NCBI RefSeq assembly: GCF_964340395.1
Contig: NC_135563.1
Coordinates: 9,866,075 to 9,881,574, forward strand
Source of the DNA: Glandiceps talaboti
Taxonomy: Eukaryota > Hemichordata > Enteropneusta > Spengelidae
DNA: 15,500 bases
Reading direction: 5' to 3'
In this document: positions 1 to 8,489 of the stretch, one piece after another
How the letters are laid out: every line of letters begins with the position of its first letter
Position numbering within the stretch: position 1 is the first letter of the stretch
Program-made: the position numbers and the translations under genes
The notes under the pieces: model-generated
Told to the model about the DNA's origin: nothing
The model's input: only the letters and a program-made list of their open reading frames with translations
Database searches by the model: none

Positions 1-970
1 TCCTTGATTGTTTACTGCACATATCAGTGTTATTTACTGCCCTGACAGACAAAATTTATGTGGCCAAGGCAAATAATCCTGCTAGAAATGCAAAGAGGTC
101 ATGTTTTCTAGCATAAATACAAAATGTAACATCACCATCATCTGAAGTAGTGCTGGACTTTTAGCCAACATCACATTGAGCCTACGAGTGCCCAACAAAC
201 ATCCATATTTTTCAATTTCCTACTCGTTCTGATTGATTTGAGGAGGAAGTCACTATTAGTTGACTTATGAAAAATTACTCATTTAAGAATTCATTAACCA
301 CTCACGGATGTGCCGACTATGATGAAATCAGACCATTTTAAATTGCAACAGTGTTTACATTTGGTAATTTTCAATTTGCACCAGGGTATAAGTTACAAAA
401 TGTAAACATGATGTGTGACACTTATATCTGAGGCAGTATCAATCTTGTTATCGGAGAAGTTGGAGCACCACTAGTAGTCACTACTACAGACATGCTTTAA
501 GACTGACTAAAAATGTACCAATGGCACTACAGTTCCTGATGTTCTCTGAACAAACACTGGCTATTTCCGACATTAAATGAACAAGGTCATGTCCAATATG
601 GTGTATGCTGATGGTCAACTTGAATTTAAACGAAGCTAATTAAGTAAAGCTACAGACCTACTTTAACCAATATTTTGTTTTTAATTATTAAACCATGTGT
701 TAGGTGGGAGCCTGGGAGGTGACATGACTTTTTCTCTATGTATGACATAGATACATGTAGAAAGGATTATACCATGCACAAGCAAAAAATATGGAATTTA
801 TACCCTGGTCATTCTATGTCACACCGCTTTCTACATTACTGGTTCTGTTCGAAATGTGTCAAAACATTAAAAATCGCCATTAATTTCACAGATTTTTAAA
901 AAATATTAATGGTGCTAGTATAATTATGTTATTCTCAAATATTTTTGTTCAATCATCTGGAAATTACTCA

Positions 971-1030
971 TGACCTAAGGGTTGTCACTACAAGTCGCTA
1001 GACAAGTAGTGACAAAGTCCCCTTAGGTCA
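971..1030. repeat. Inverted repeat / hairpin
   Basis: The left arm 971-991 (TGACCTAAGGG then TTGTCACTAC) is complemented by the right arm 1006-1030. The arms pair along 21 bases, with one 4-base bulge (GACT) present only in the right arm. The loop is 14 bases. It may be the core of an old palindromic MITE; no target duplication was recognised. Confidence 0.75.
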
Positions 1031-1311
1031 CATGTATATTCCTCAGCTGAATAAAGAAAAACATTGGCTAATCTTAATAACATCTAATTATAACTCTGGT
1101 ACAGTGGTAGAGAAAATAGTCTTTATGTTTCTCTGCATATGAATATTTTGTAAGTTAATTGTAAGTCTCTCATATGTCAGAATATTAGTTTTATGTTAAT
1201 ATTTCATTCAGATTGGATCATAGCTAGCTGTGGTAATATATTCATATGCCAGTGGTGAAGAACAAGCATATGACAGCACTGTGTTCACAGCGATGTGGGT
1301 GGACCCTATGG

Positions 1312-1349
1312 ATTTGAACGACCTTATTTGTATGAGGTAAGGTTCAAAT
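1312..1349. repeat. Short hairpin with B-box-like arms
   Basis: The left arm 1312-1326 (ATTTGAACGACCTTA) pairs with 1338-1349 (TAAGGTTCAAAT), leaving a 3-base bulge. Both arms contain TTCAAAT-type sequence resembling the pol III B box on opposite strands. A convincing A box is missing, so this is annotated only as a hairpin. It could be a decayed tRNA-derived SINE. Confidence 0.45.
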
Positions 1350-2133
1350 ACTCGCTCCAGTGCTAGGTGTATTCAATGTTGTTGAAGAGGAGCAACTTTT
1401 CATTTCATTCAGAGAAGATACTGCTTCAGTGCAAAGTCTGTTGAGATTACAATAGCAATAACCCCCCCTCCCCCTCCAACATTGACCCACAGCAAAAATC
1501 CCCTAAATGAGACAGAAGTTCAACTAGGTGTTTCCCTGAAATCACATGACTTTTAGATGATGTGAAACCATGAGATCACTCTCCAGAATCCAAAGTTTAT
1601 GAAAATGCCTTTACTTCCTCGAGTGGTGTTTCACCTTAATCAATTTTTTTTGCTTTCGCACAGGCTGTATGTCACAAATCATAGCCTAACCTTGAGTATA
1701 CCTGCCTTTCGGGTAAACTATTGCGTTATTATAGTGTATTAAAAAAAATGAGCGAAACTTTGGACTTGCAATGTTATAGGTCTACTGATGTCAAACTTAC
1801 ATATAGTCAATTATTATCTTTCTAATCTATACGACTGTCTGTACCTTTTAAGAGATATTATGTGACAATGTTATTATGTATGTAAACTACTTCATAAATG
1901 AAATAAACAGCTCAAGAAGGTCTACTAAATTGATGAAAAGTGTTTCAGAACCCATTTGTTTCAGGTAGTTACTGATGAAGTCTTCTTGTGGTGTGAAACT
2001 AGTCCCATTTTTGTGATTTACTGCGACAGATAAATCTATTGCATTTAACCCTTTCAGTACTAAGCACCCACCCAGGACTATCTTATATGTGTGTGTGAAA
2101 GATGAAGTTTGAGACTTACTAGTAGCTTATAAA

Positions 2134-2176
2134 CCCCCCCCCCCTTTTTTTTTACGTTATTTTTTTTTTTACGTTA
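2134..2176. repeat. Homopolymer tract C11-T9-ACGTTA-T11-ACGTTA
   Basis: A run of 11 C is followed by two runs of T, each ending in ACGTTA, so the T-run plus ACGTTA is tandemly duplicated. This is low-complexity intronic sequence. Confidence 0.9.
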
Positions 2177-2288
2177 CTTTATCAGTCAAGATTGGGGGCA
2201 CACAGCAAGGCCATTTTTTTTACTCTTGCATATAATAGTCTTTCATTTTAGCAATTTTTCTAGTTAATGAAATACCATTTTCTAGCTT

Positions 2289-2315
2289 ATATACATATAT
2301 ATATATATATATATA
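2289..2315. repeat. (AT)n microsatellite
   Basis: A short AT dinucleotide tract, with one C interruption near its start, lies within the PPP2R2 intron. Confidence 0.9.
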
Positions 2316-3375
2316 ACTTGTCAATTCAAACTTATCAAAGCCTGTTACTCCAAAATAAAATTTGTTCTATGTTTTCGTAAGTATATGCTGATCCTAACAT
2401 GGTACTTAATACACAGAGTAGTACTGTACAGAATTATAACGCAGTGCACATATACTTTCATGTCTTCATTTTATGTTGGTATAAACAGTCTCCTCAGTAT
2501 GAGAGTGTACCATTCAGTGTTCAACAGTTATAAACATTAGCATTCACACTAACTTGTATAAATCTATACAATAACACATTGTTGAATTTATGTAAACGTT
2601 AGCTTTTAATAGGGAGGGCCCCTATACACTTAACAAAGGTACACACAAGGGGAAACCTTAGCAATGTTCTGACCTACTTCCTGCCAATCTTCTAAATATG
2701 CATGTAAAACAATATATATGTGCCAATATTGAGAGTTCAGACTAGTATTGGTGTAAAATAACCTGTATTGAGAGACAAATTCCGATGGCATAGCATCAGC
2801 CTAACTTTCAATATACAAAGCGAGAGATTTGTGAGAGGCAAGACTATGTAACCTGCCTGGTCACCGGCAACACAAGCTTTCCAGGGTAGCAAAATCAGTG
2901 TGTCAAAGGTTAGGTCATTCTTTTCAAAATCAGTTCCACTTTTTACATGCCATTATCCGCATAATAATGACTTTGCTTTTTTCTTGTAAGCTAGGTAAAA
3001 CGAACGAACGATGTTCCCAAGATGACAGCACTCGTATCTTATAAGGCATGTTTAAGATTTGAAGGCGGTGTACGTGCGCGAGCCGAATAACTGTTACTAA
3101 AAGGGTGTTTTATGCCGATCTGGTCAAGTTGTCACTGTGGTGAACTTGAACCGGGTGAAATGGCCATATTGACCCTTCCTATATACTCCACTGTCTTAAG
3201 ATTAAAAATACCCTTGTTATTTTCACTAGAAATTAAAACCCTATACAAAAACCGGTGGTTAATTATATAATCTAACAAAAACAGTCCGAGTGACATTTCC
3301 GACTTGAGGGTCTGTGAACGTAAACCGTAAACGCGTAGAAAATACAACCAATTCAACAACGAAAAGTACAATTAC

Positions 3376-3580
3376 CTTCTGTGACATCTTCTTCTACTGT
3401 TCCTTTTACTTGCGAGAAACACCACTGTACCTCGCCAGTCCCTGCTAAATAGAAAAAATAGCCTTCTGTAAGAACGAAGCCAATACACATACATGTGAGG
3501 AATAGGTGCAAACGGTACGCTCTATAATAAACATGTAATTAATAGGTGCATGTAAATCCTTATTTTCACTCACCAGCCAT
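3376..3580 (-). CDS. PPP2R2: Protein phosphatase 2A B55 regulatory subunit, coding exons 1-2 (5' partial)
   Basis: The minus strand carries ATG GCT G (3580-3574) followed by GTGAGT. A 129-bp intron ends in a polypyrimidine tract and TTTAG at 3445, and exon 2 spans 3444-3376, ending before GTAATT. Splicing in phase 1 gives 25 residues beginning MAAGTGEV, then QWCFSQVKG, then TVEEDVTE. This matches the very conserved start of the B55 family (vertebrate members have QWCFSQVKG followed by an acidic stretch and VAEADIIST). The other two frames of exon 2 give no such match, and one of them is closed. B55 is the WD40 beta-propeller subunit that gives PP2A specificity for mitotic and signalling substrates. 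This piece is only the lead-in to the propeller of a roughly 450-residue protein; the remainder lies to the left. The paralogue type cannot be determined from so short a segment. Confidence 0.93.
3445..3573 (-). other. PPP2R2 intron 1 (129 bp)
   Basis: On the minus strand the donor is G|GTGAGT and the acceptor is a T-rich tract followed by CTATTTAG. The phase-1 junction rebuilds codon 3 as GCA (Ala). The intron is short compared with intron 2. Confidence 0.9.
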
Positions 3581-3589
3581 AATATAGAG

Positions 3590-3649
3590 CTAAAATATAA
3601 CCCTAGAATTGTGAACGAATGTTTGAAATATCCTTTGCTTGGTCTGCAT
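3590..3649 (-). other. Upstream open reading frame in the PPP2R2 leader
   Basis: On the minus strand an ATG at 3649 opens a 19-codon frame, MQTKQRIFQT and on, ending at TAG 9 bases before the PPP2R2 start codon. If transcription starts upstream of 3650, this uORF would be in the mRNA and could dampen translation. The transcription start is not known, so its presence in the transcript is inferred. Confidence 0.4.
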
Positions 3650-3776
3650 CAGCTATTTGGCGGCGGATGGCGAGGATGGCGCTAGGATTCAGCGCCGCGA
3701 CCGTTCACTAAGACCGTCGACGACTTTCAAAATGGCGCACTTCACTGTACGGAAGATACTATGAAATGACGTCACA
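3650..3776 (-). promoter_or_regulatory. PPP2R2 core and proximal promoter, TATA-less and CpG-rich
   Basis: This is a local GC- and CpG-rich patch in AT-rich surroundings, directly upstream of the PPP2R2 start. Motifs seen are a full palindromic CRE TGACGTCA (3767-3774), an ETS core CGGAAG (3750-3755), a YY1-like AAAATGGCGC (3729-3738), a second ATGGCG pair near 3666-3682, and an E2F-like TTTGGCGG (3656-3663). No TATA box is evident. The set is typical of metazoan housekeeping promoters, fitting a ubiquitous phosphatase subunit. Motif function is inferred. Confidence 0.65.
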
Positions 3777-3827
3777 AAGCCTCGTTGTGAGGAAGAGATG
3801 TCAGAAGCTCCTCTTTTACAGTCGTTT

Positions 3828-3835
3828 ACTCTAAC
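3828..3835. repeat. Left target-site duplication of the fold-back element
   Basis: ACTCTAAC lies immediately outside the left terminus TATGGTGG. The same 8 bases follow the right terminus at 5514-5521. The outermost A could belong to the terminus, so the duplication is 7 or 8 bp. Confidence 0.8.
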
Positions 3836-4165
3836 TATGGTGGCCCAGGGCTGCCATACATTATATGCGAATTGTTTTGATAGAAAATTAATAAAATTAA
3901 GAAAAAAGATTAAAATATTTTAAAAAAAATATAAAGATAGAATTAAAATAAAAGTAGAATGAAATAAAAATGAAAGTGAAATGAAAACAAAATCAAAATT
4001 AAAAGGAAAGTAAAAGTAAAGTGAAAGCAAAAGTAAAATAGAAAGAAAAGTAAAAATAAAAGTAAAATAAAGTAAAATTAAAACAAAAATAAAATAGAAA
4101 TAAAAGTAAAAGTGAAATAAAAGTGAAATGAAAACAAAAGTAAAATAGAAATAAAATTAAAATCA

Positions 4166-4200
<35 letters not shown>

Positions 4201-4361
4201 AGAAAAATTAGTGGCAGTTCTGGTCCGCGATGGCCCACAGCTGCCATAGACCAGCATTCCTTGCGATCTCAACGGCACTACTGAAAGTGCTGTATACATA
4301 TAGCGCCCCCAAGGGCGAGAGTCTGTGATTATAAGCCTGAATATGAGTATGAGACTGACCT
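3836..4361 (+). repeat. Left inverted arm of the fold-back element
   Basis: In order, the arm has the tip motif at 3841-3858, an A-rich purine tract of irregular AAAATAAAAGTA-type units (about 3884-4200) ending in poly(A), and a second copy of the tip motif (TGGCCCACAGCTGCCATA, 4231-4248) in the same orientation, 390 bp from the first. A ~110-bp GC-richer block follows, with GACCAGCATTCCTTGCGATC. An imperfect hairpin GGCAGTTCTGG / CCACAGCTGCC lies at 4212-4244. Open frames in the A/T-rich part encode only low-complexity peptides. Confidence 0.88.
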
Positions 4362-4430
4362 TACGTCGCTCATCATGCATCACCGTTAGGCATTTTACTG
4401 TACATGGCGCTGTGTCGGTCAAGCTTATGG

Positions 4431-4571
4431 AAGGAGGATGAGTTTCTCAAAGGAGATTTGATGAAATATGTGAGACTAGGGCTCCAGCGAATGGAGATTC
4501 TTGATTTTGTGAGCAGGGACTACCCTCAGTATGCCTAGAGTGTGCGAACTTTGGATAGACGTATGCGATGG
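4431..4571 (+). pseudogene. Decayed transposase/integrase-like N-terminal fragment
   Basis: One frame reads KEDEFLKGDLMKYVRLGLQR, then MEILDFVSRDYPQYA, a TAG stop at 4536, then SVRTLDRRMRW and a second TAG at 4572. The pattern LGLQ..EIL.F, then S.RTLDRR, is the helix-turn-helix-like head found, as I recall, in integrase-core transposon proteins common in cnidarian, amphioxus and hemichordate genomes. Both stops are one transition from TGG (Trp), and a Trp before S.RTLDRR would fit the family. No DDE catalytic core follows, because the remaining centre lacks the ~300 residues needed. It is therefore a truncated, dead remnant, perhaps left from the autonomous parent. Family assignment is from memory and moderate in certainty. 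Confidence 0.6.
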
Positions 4572-4667
4572 TAGAAAGAGGGGGAAGGGGACTCCGAACA
4601 CCATCAATGTTAAATACGTGTATGACTGTGACATTGCGTTTACCATGTAACCAACTATGGGTTGTTA

Positions 4668-4721
4668 GATCAAGTTTGTTAATAAGTGGAAATATTTTTC
4701 CACGCTGGTTCAGACTTGATC
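4668..4721. repeat. Compound (nested) hairpin in the element centre
   Basis: The outer arms GATCAAGTTTG (4668-4678) and CAGACTTGATC (4711-4721) pair at 10 of 11 positions. An inner perfect 7-bp stem GTGGAAA / TTTCCAC (4686-4692, 4697-4703) has a TATT loop. Confidence 0.75.
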
Positions 4722-4869
4722 ATTTTTTTGGTATTAATAAATTGGTTTGAAGGTCAGTTAGCCACTTGACCAGTTTGTTAAGGTAATTGACCCTAGTATT
4801 AGCGTAAATTAGCAGGGAAGACATTGGCAATACGTCCCCGGGGTGATACCTAGTTGACCCTTCTTTTAA

Positions 4870-4904
4870 GACGTTTCGGACCGGCTGTTGGGGTCCTTCA
4901 TCAG
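4870..4904 (-). other. Hammerhead-core-like motif
   Basis: The minus strand reads CTGATGA (4904-4898), one extra A, a 5-bp stem GGACC/GGTCC with a 9-base loop, then GAAAC followed by GTC. A hammerhead ribozyme core needs CUGANGA, stem II, then GAAA, with cleavage after a GUC-type triplet. The extra A before stem II and the lack of a clear stem III and stem I weaken the match. Repeats of the form CTGATGAAGG..CCGAAACGTC are widespread in animal mobile elements, so this could be part of such a repeat without ribozyme activity. Confidence 0.3.
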
Positions 4905-4989
4905 TCGTAGTTCTGTCTAACGAGACAGTGTTCAGTTCTCGCTTTTATTTGGCTTAAAATTCAATTTTAAAATGTCAATTCAAAGTTAG

Positions 4990-5513
4990 CCAGATTCAGC
5001 CTCATATTCAGTCTGATAATGACACTCTCGCCTTTGAGGGCGCTACATGTATACAGCACTTTCAGTGGCGCCGTTGAGATCGCAAGGAATGCTGGTCTAT
5101 GGCAGCTCTGGGCCATTGCGGACCAGAGCTGCCACTAATTTTTTTTTTTTTTTTTTTTTTTTTAATTTTGATTTTATTTTACTTTTGTTTTCATTCTACT
5201 TTTAATTTTATTTCTATTTTACTTTTGTTTTCATTTTACTTTTATTTCTATTGCACTGTTGTTTTAATTTTACTTTACTTTTATTTTTACTTTTATTTCT
5301 ATTTTACTTTTGCTTTCACTTTACTTTTATTTTCCTTTTAATTTTAATGTTGTTTTCATTTCACTTTCATTTTTATTTCATTCTACTTTTGTTTTAATTC
5401 TATCTTTATTTTTTTATTTTTAAAAAAAAAATATTTTAATCTTTTTTCTTCATTTTATTAATGTTTTTATCTAAACAGTTCGCATATAATATATGGCAGC
5501 CCTGGGCCACCAT
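4990..5513 (-). repeat. Right inverted arm of the fold-back element
   Basis: This arm is the inverted counterpart of 3836-4361: GC-richer block, inner tip-motif copy (5098-5115), poly(T), T-rich mirror of the A-rich tract, then the outer tip (5492-5513). Here the internal hairpin is perfect, GGCAGCTCTGG (5101-5111) with CCAGAGCTGCC (5123-5133). The two arms differ by scattered substitutions and by indels in the simple-sequence tract, so they have diverged or were never perfectly homogenised. Confidence 0.88.
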
Positions 5514-5521
5514 ACTCTAAC
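5514..5521. repeat. Right target-site duplication of the fold-back element
   Basis: ACTCTAAC repeats the octamer at 3828-3835. The leading A is shared with the terminal CCATA of the element. Confidence 0.8.
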
Positions 5522-5942
5522 GTCTAGATATAATTGCATTTTGAAGTAATATGAAATACGCTAAAACATGCTAATTCGTTTGCTATATTTGTAAACCTCA
5601 AAGTAGTCAAACTTAACTGCAATCAGTTGGACATCTGCGGATTTACGCAATCAGAGCGTGTTCCTTATGTGTATACAAAGCTACCACCAGCATGCAATAT
5701 GTACTCCCTCCCAGTGGATGTGATCTCCTGCACGGGAAGACGTATTGCTTTTTAATGGGGCACACGCAATATGAAGTTTGACGTTATTAAACACATGTTT
5801 GCACCATAGGTGAACCTTAATGCCGGAAACTGTATTTTAAGGTGTGGGTCCGATGTATAGTAATAATTTATTCAAGGATTGTCATAATACAAAGTAATGA
5901 CGTTTAATATTAGATATTTTTACGCATATTCAAAAACACCGG
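5522..5942. other. Unassigned sequence
   Basis: This is AT-rich unique sequence between the fold-back element and the next hairpin. I see no supported coding exon, RNA gene or repeat beyond short chance matches. Confidence 0.5.
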
Positions 5943-6036
5943 CACCGGTGTTTGCACGTGAAACTTGGATAAAGTTTTGAAATCGACCCCATGTCAAGTC
6001 GATTTAAACGAACCTTTTCCAGTGCAAACACTGGTG
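5943..6036. repeat. 94-bp imperfect hairpin
   Basis: The outer arms CACCGGTGTTTGCAC (5943-5957) and GTGCAAACACTGGTG (6022-6036) pair at 14 of 15 positions. An inner perfect stem AAATCGAC / GTCGATTT lies at 5980-5987 and 5998-6005. The segments between them are partly complementary too, so the whole folds as one long stem. A separate small palindrome, ACACCGG-CA-CCGGTGTT, overlaps the left arm. It is a candidate MITE or a transcribed hairpin; no evidence of expression is visible. Confidence 0.7.
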
Positions 6037-6050
6037 ACAGTATTTTTCGT

Positions 6051-6096
6051 AAGGTTGGGATCAGAATTTACGGCAGGGGGAGCCTGGGGAGAAATT
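6051..6096 (+). repeat. G-rich repeat module, left copy
   Basis: Runs AAGGTTGGGATCAGAATTTA and then a G-rich part ending CCTGGGGAGAAATT. The reverse complement of the same module is at 6837-6880, with about five mismatches. After the module a G-run segment (GGGGATGGGAGG and on, 6116-6136) follows and is echoed at 6715-6735 in the same orientation. Confidence 0.75.
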
Positions 6097-6115
6097 GGGG
6101 AGCATGAGAGTTCAA

Positions 6116-6136
6116 GGGGATGGGAGGGGGGGGGGG
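6116..6136 (+). repeat. G-run, possible quadruplex former
   Basis: GGGGATGGGA followed by an uninterrupted G-run. It lies close to other GGGG tracts (6076-6100), giving four or more runs on one strand. Confidence 0.6.
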
Positions 6137-6323
6137 TGAAAATTCTGAAAGGGGGCCCGAAATATTTTGCTCGTGATTTTAACCAAATTAAACCTCAGGA
6201 GCGTTTACCGAGTAAATTAAAACATTTCTCGTGAATTCATCGCAATACCTTCTAAAACCTATATTCAGAGATGAGTTACAGCCATGCGAATGTATATGTG
6301 TATGCCTTCCTCTATCTATCTGA

Positions 6324-6365
6324 CAGACCATGGATCTATTATCTCAATAATAGATCCATGGTCTG
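6324..6365. repeat. Perfect palindrome with an 18-bp stem
   Basis: CAGACCATGGATCTATTA (6324-6341) is exactly complemented by 6348-6365 around a 6-base TCTCAA loop. It abuts the tetranucleotide satellite that begins at 6373. A perfect 18-bp stem indicates a recent or selected inverted duplication. Confidence 0.92.
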
Positions 6366-6372
6366 ACAGTGT

Positions 6373-6619
<247 letters not shown>

Positions 6620-6714
6620 AGTTTACTGTAGAGTACCATACTGTACATCTCTGAAGTGGAGCATGGGGGGAGGGGCGGGGTACTGTATAATTACACATTA
6701 AAATATGTGTAGCC

Positions 6715-6735
6715 GGGATGGGAGGGGGGGGGGGG
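6715..6735 (+). repeat. Second G-run, echo of 6116-6136
   Basis: GGGATGGGAGG and a long G-run match the earlier tract in the same orientation. A further GGGGGGAGGGGCGGGG tract lies at 6665-6680, and more G-runs at 6763-6812, giving strong quadruplex-forming potential on the plus strand. Confidence 0.6.
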
Positions 6736-6836
6736 TTACGAACATACTTGGATTCATTTCGAAGAGGGGGGGGCAAAAAATCTTTTGAGAGCGCGAAGGA
6801 GGGGGTAGGGGGACTGCGAACATTTTTAGACCAAAT

Positions 6837-6880
6837 AATTTCTCCCCAGGCCCCCCTACTGTAAATTCTGACCCAAGCCT
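6837..6880 (-). repeat. G-rich repeat module, inverted right copy
   Basis: The reverse complement matches 6051-6096 (AGGCTTGGGTCAGAATTTAC, then a G-run, then CCTGGGGAGAAATT). The flanking parts differ between the copies, so these are two insertions or a rearranged family member rather than clean ends of one element. No matching target duplication was seen. Confidence 0.75.
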
Positions 6881-6889
6881 AATAACGAC

Positions 6890-8340
6890 ATTATTTTGTA
6901 TTATGACCGTCATGAATCATCACAGAATCTTAGCTCACACGTGACTGTATGACGATCACAGTCCGTGTCCACAGTATATCTATACGCCTATACGATTGAA
7001 ACTCGATTGATTTTATAGACTGCAGGTCAAATTTATGATCGGGAGTTGATTTGAAAGTGTGGGGGTTTTTTTAAATGGAAACTTCATTGTTTTATTTTTT
7101 TTTATAAAAAAGGGAGGAGAAAGAAATAACCAGAAGTTTATCGGGCATACAATTTTCAGCTCACATATGTCATGATATGATGATGTTTTTAATTTTGGTA
7201 ATTTATCGAATTACAAACGCGGATTTGGTCTAGTCTATGCTATTTTATTTATTAAAAATCCAAAACAAATACGCATTTCTTACTACACATGTGACGAGCT
7301 AAAAACTATTGTAGTCTGGCCTGTCAGTTTACGCTCGATACATGACAGTAAGATCAGAACCACGCGTTGTAAAAATACACTCCATGAGTCACATGCTACT
7401 TTCCTGTTCGATTATTAAATTAGAGTTCAGCAAATGAAAACTTTTTTTAGTATTAAGTTTTAGATTTTAAGGTCACTTTTTAGTGATATCACAGTGTCCC
7501 TCTATTTCGAAGAACCCATTCTCACAAACCAGAGTTGTTGTTTTTCCGCGCGGCACTGCGTCTTGGAGGGTGCCGCGTAAAAGAGGCTGTGGTTTACGAT
7601 AATAAAGCACATCTTTCATGTTTTCGTCACAAATACGTACGCGTGTAGTTTACGTGGATCATCTTATCATTAATTCAAAAATATCATTATTTTACTATCT
7701 CGTATGTTATTTTTTAAATTGTATTTAGTGATGACTGACAACCATTTCACCGTAACGTGTATCATATCAAACTAAATCAGGATCATATTGACCGCAAAAG
7801 ATCAAATCACTTAGTTTCATTTAATTTAGATTAAAAAAACTAATGGGCAATAAGATTCATTTCAATTCAAGCACTGGCATTTCGTTTTTCATTAGCAAAC
7901 CTCTCAGATATTCATTTACTACACATCAATTTTTAACACAATCGCAAAAGAAATTTCAAAAAAACCCCGCACAATAAAATGCGCATCACGTGTGTACAAG
8001 CGACAGTCATACTGCACTGTCCCCTAGGCCTCAAAACTGTCCAAAATGTACCTAAAAAGTCTTCCCAATTGGAACGATCAAATTCATTGCTAAAACGCAG
8101 CTATGGTATGAAATGGAAAAGGTTTCCCCTAACATAAGTTCTCTGGAATCTAAAGAAAAAAACCAAAAAAACAAAAACACTAGGTTTCTTGTATTATTTC
8201 TCCATGAATAGTTCAAATTTGGAAAAAACACTCGCGCGACAGACACTGATGCCACAAAGAGGGCTGGAGATTTTGCGACGATGGAGAAACTGCATCGTCA
8301 ATGCGACATTGTTCAATAACCGGGAATGGGTAAAAGCATA
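6890..8340. other. Unassigned AT-rich sequence
   Basis: No supported exon, RNA gene or mobile-element terminus was found. A GC-rich hairpin at 7549-7577 is the only clear structure. Open frames are short and biased by AT content. Confidence 0.5.
7549..7577. repeat. GC-rich hairpin
   Basis: CGCGGCAC (7549-7556) and GTGCCGCG (7570-7577) form a perfect 8-bp stem with a 13-base loop. It is a CpG-dense island in otherwise AT-rich DNA. Confidence 0.7.
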
Positions 8341-8363
8341 TCATAGAATAAACTAATGAGTCA

Positions 8364-8374
8364 ACATACATACA

Positions 8375-8405
<31 letters not shown>

Positions 8406-8468
8406 CATACATACATACATACATACATACATACATACATACATACATACATACATACATACATACAT
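8364..8468. repeat. (CATA)n microsatellite
   Basis: Nearly uninterrupted CATA repeats of about 105 bp, with one early irregularity (CATTACAT at 8373-8380). It adjoins the SINE-like sequence at 8490-8562, lying on the 3' side of that fragment as read on the minus strand. Confidence 0.97.
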
Positions 8469-8489
8469 CAAAATGAACGACACTCTTTC

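Larger units (their letters stand above)
1..3375 (-). other. PPP2R2 intron 2, 5' portion, running off the left edge
   Basis: This stretch begins at the GTAATT donor after coding exon 2 and extends leftward past the window edge. I looked for the next expected coding block of the B55 family (the segment following VTE, typically beginning ADIIST) and did not see it on the minus strand, so the intron appears longer than 3.3 kb. The sequence is AT-rich and holds simple repeats, hairpins and homopolymers, with no other supported exon. Open frames here are short and look like noise. Confidence 0.7.
3836..5513. mobile_element. Fold-back transposon, ~1.68 kb, with long terminal inverted repeats
   Basis: Two arms of about 525 bp (3836-4361 and 4990-5513) are inverted copies that remain similar along nearly their full length, around a 628-bp unique centre. 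The outer tips carry TGGCCCAGGGCTGCCATA and its complement. The identical flanking octamer shows that the whole structure inserted as one unit. A 7-8 bp duplication is compatible with several cut-and-paste superfamilies (hAT and P-like duplications are 8 bp), but the tips do not match a superfamily signature I can name. The centre has only a decayed protein fragment, so this copy is non-autonomous. It sits about 60 bp upstream of the PPP2R2 CRE. Confidence 0.88.

Noticed and set aside
1240-1360. Second tRNA-derived SINE
   Set aside because: B-box-like TTCAAAT sequences occur on both strands but no paired A box or T stem is found, so it is kept only as a hairpin.
3132-3371. 79-codon minus-strand frame beside PPP2R2 exon 2
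   Set aside because: It lies wholly inside intron 2, has no family resemblance and is explained by the spliced gene model.
3999-4422. Open frames in the left fold-back arm
   Set aside because: Phe/Leu-rich peptides come from the A/T-rich tract and poly(A). The mirrored frame in the right arm (5099-5341) has the same cause.
5965-6234. 89-codon plus-strand frame
   Set aside because: It runs across half of a hairpin and the G-rich repeat module, and the peptide is Gly-rich from G-runs with no recognisable motif.
8364-8468. CRISPR-like array
   Set aside because: It is a tetranucleotide microsatellite with no spacers, in an animal genome.
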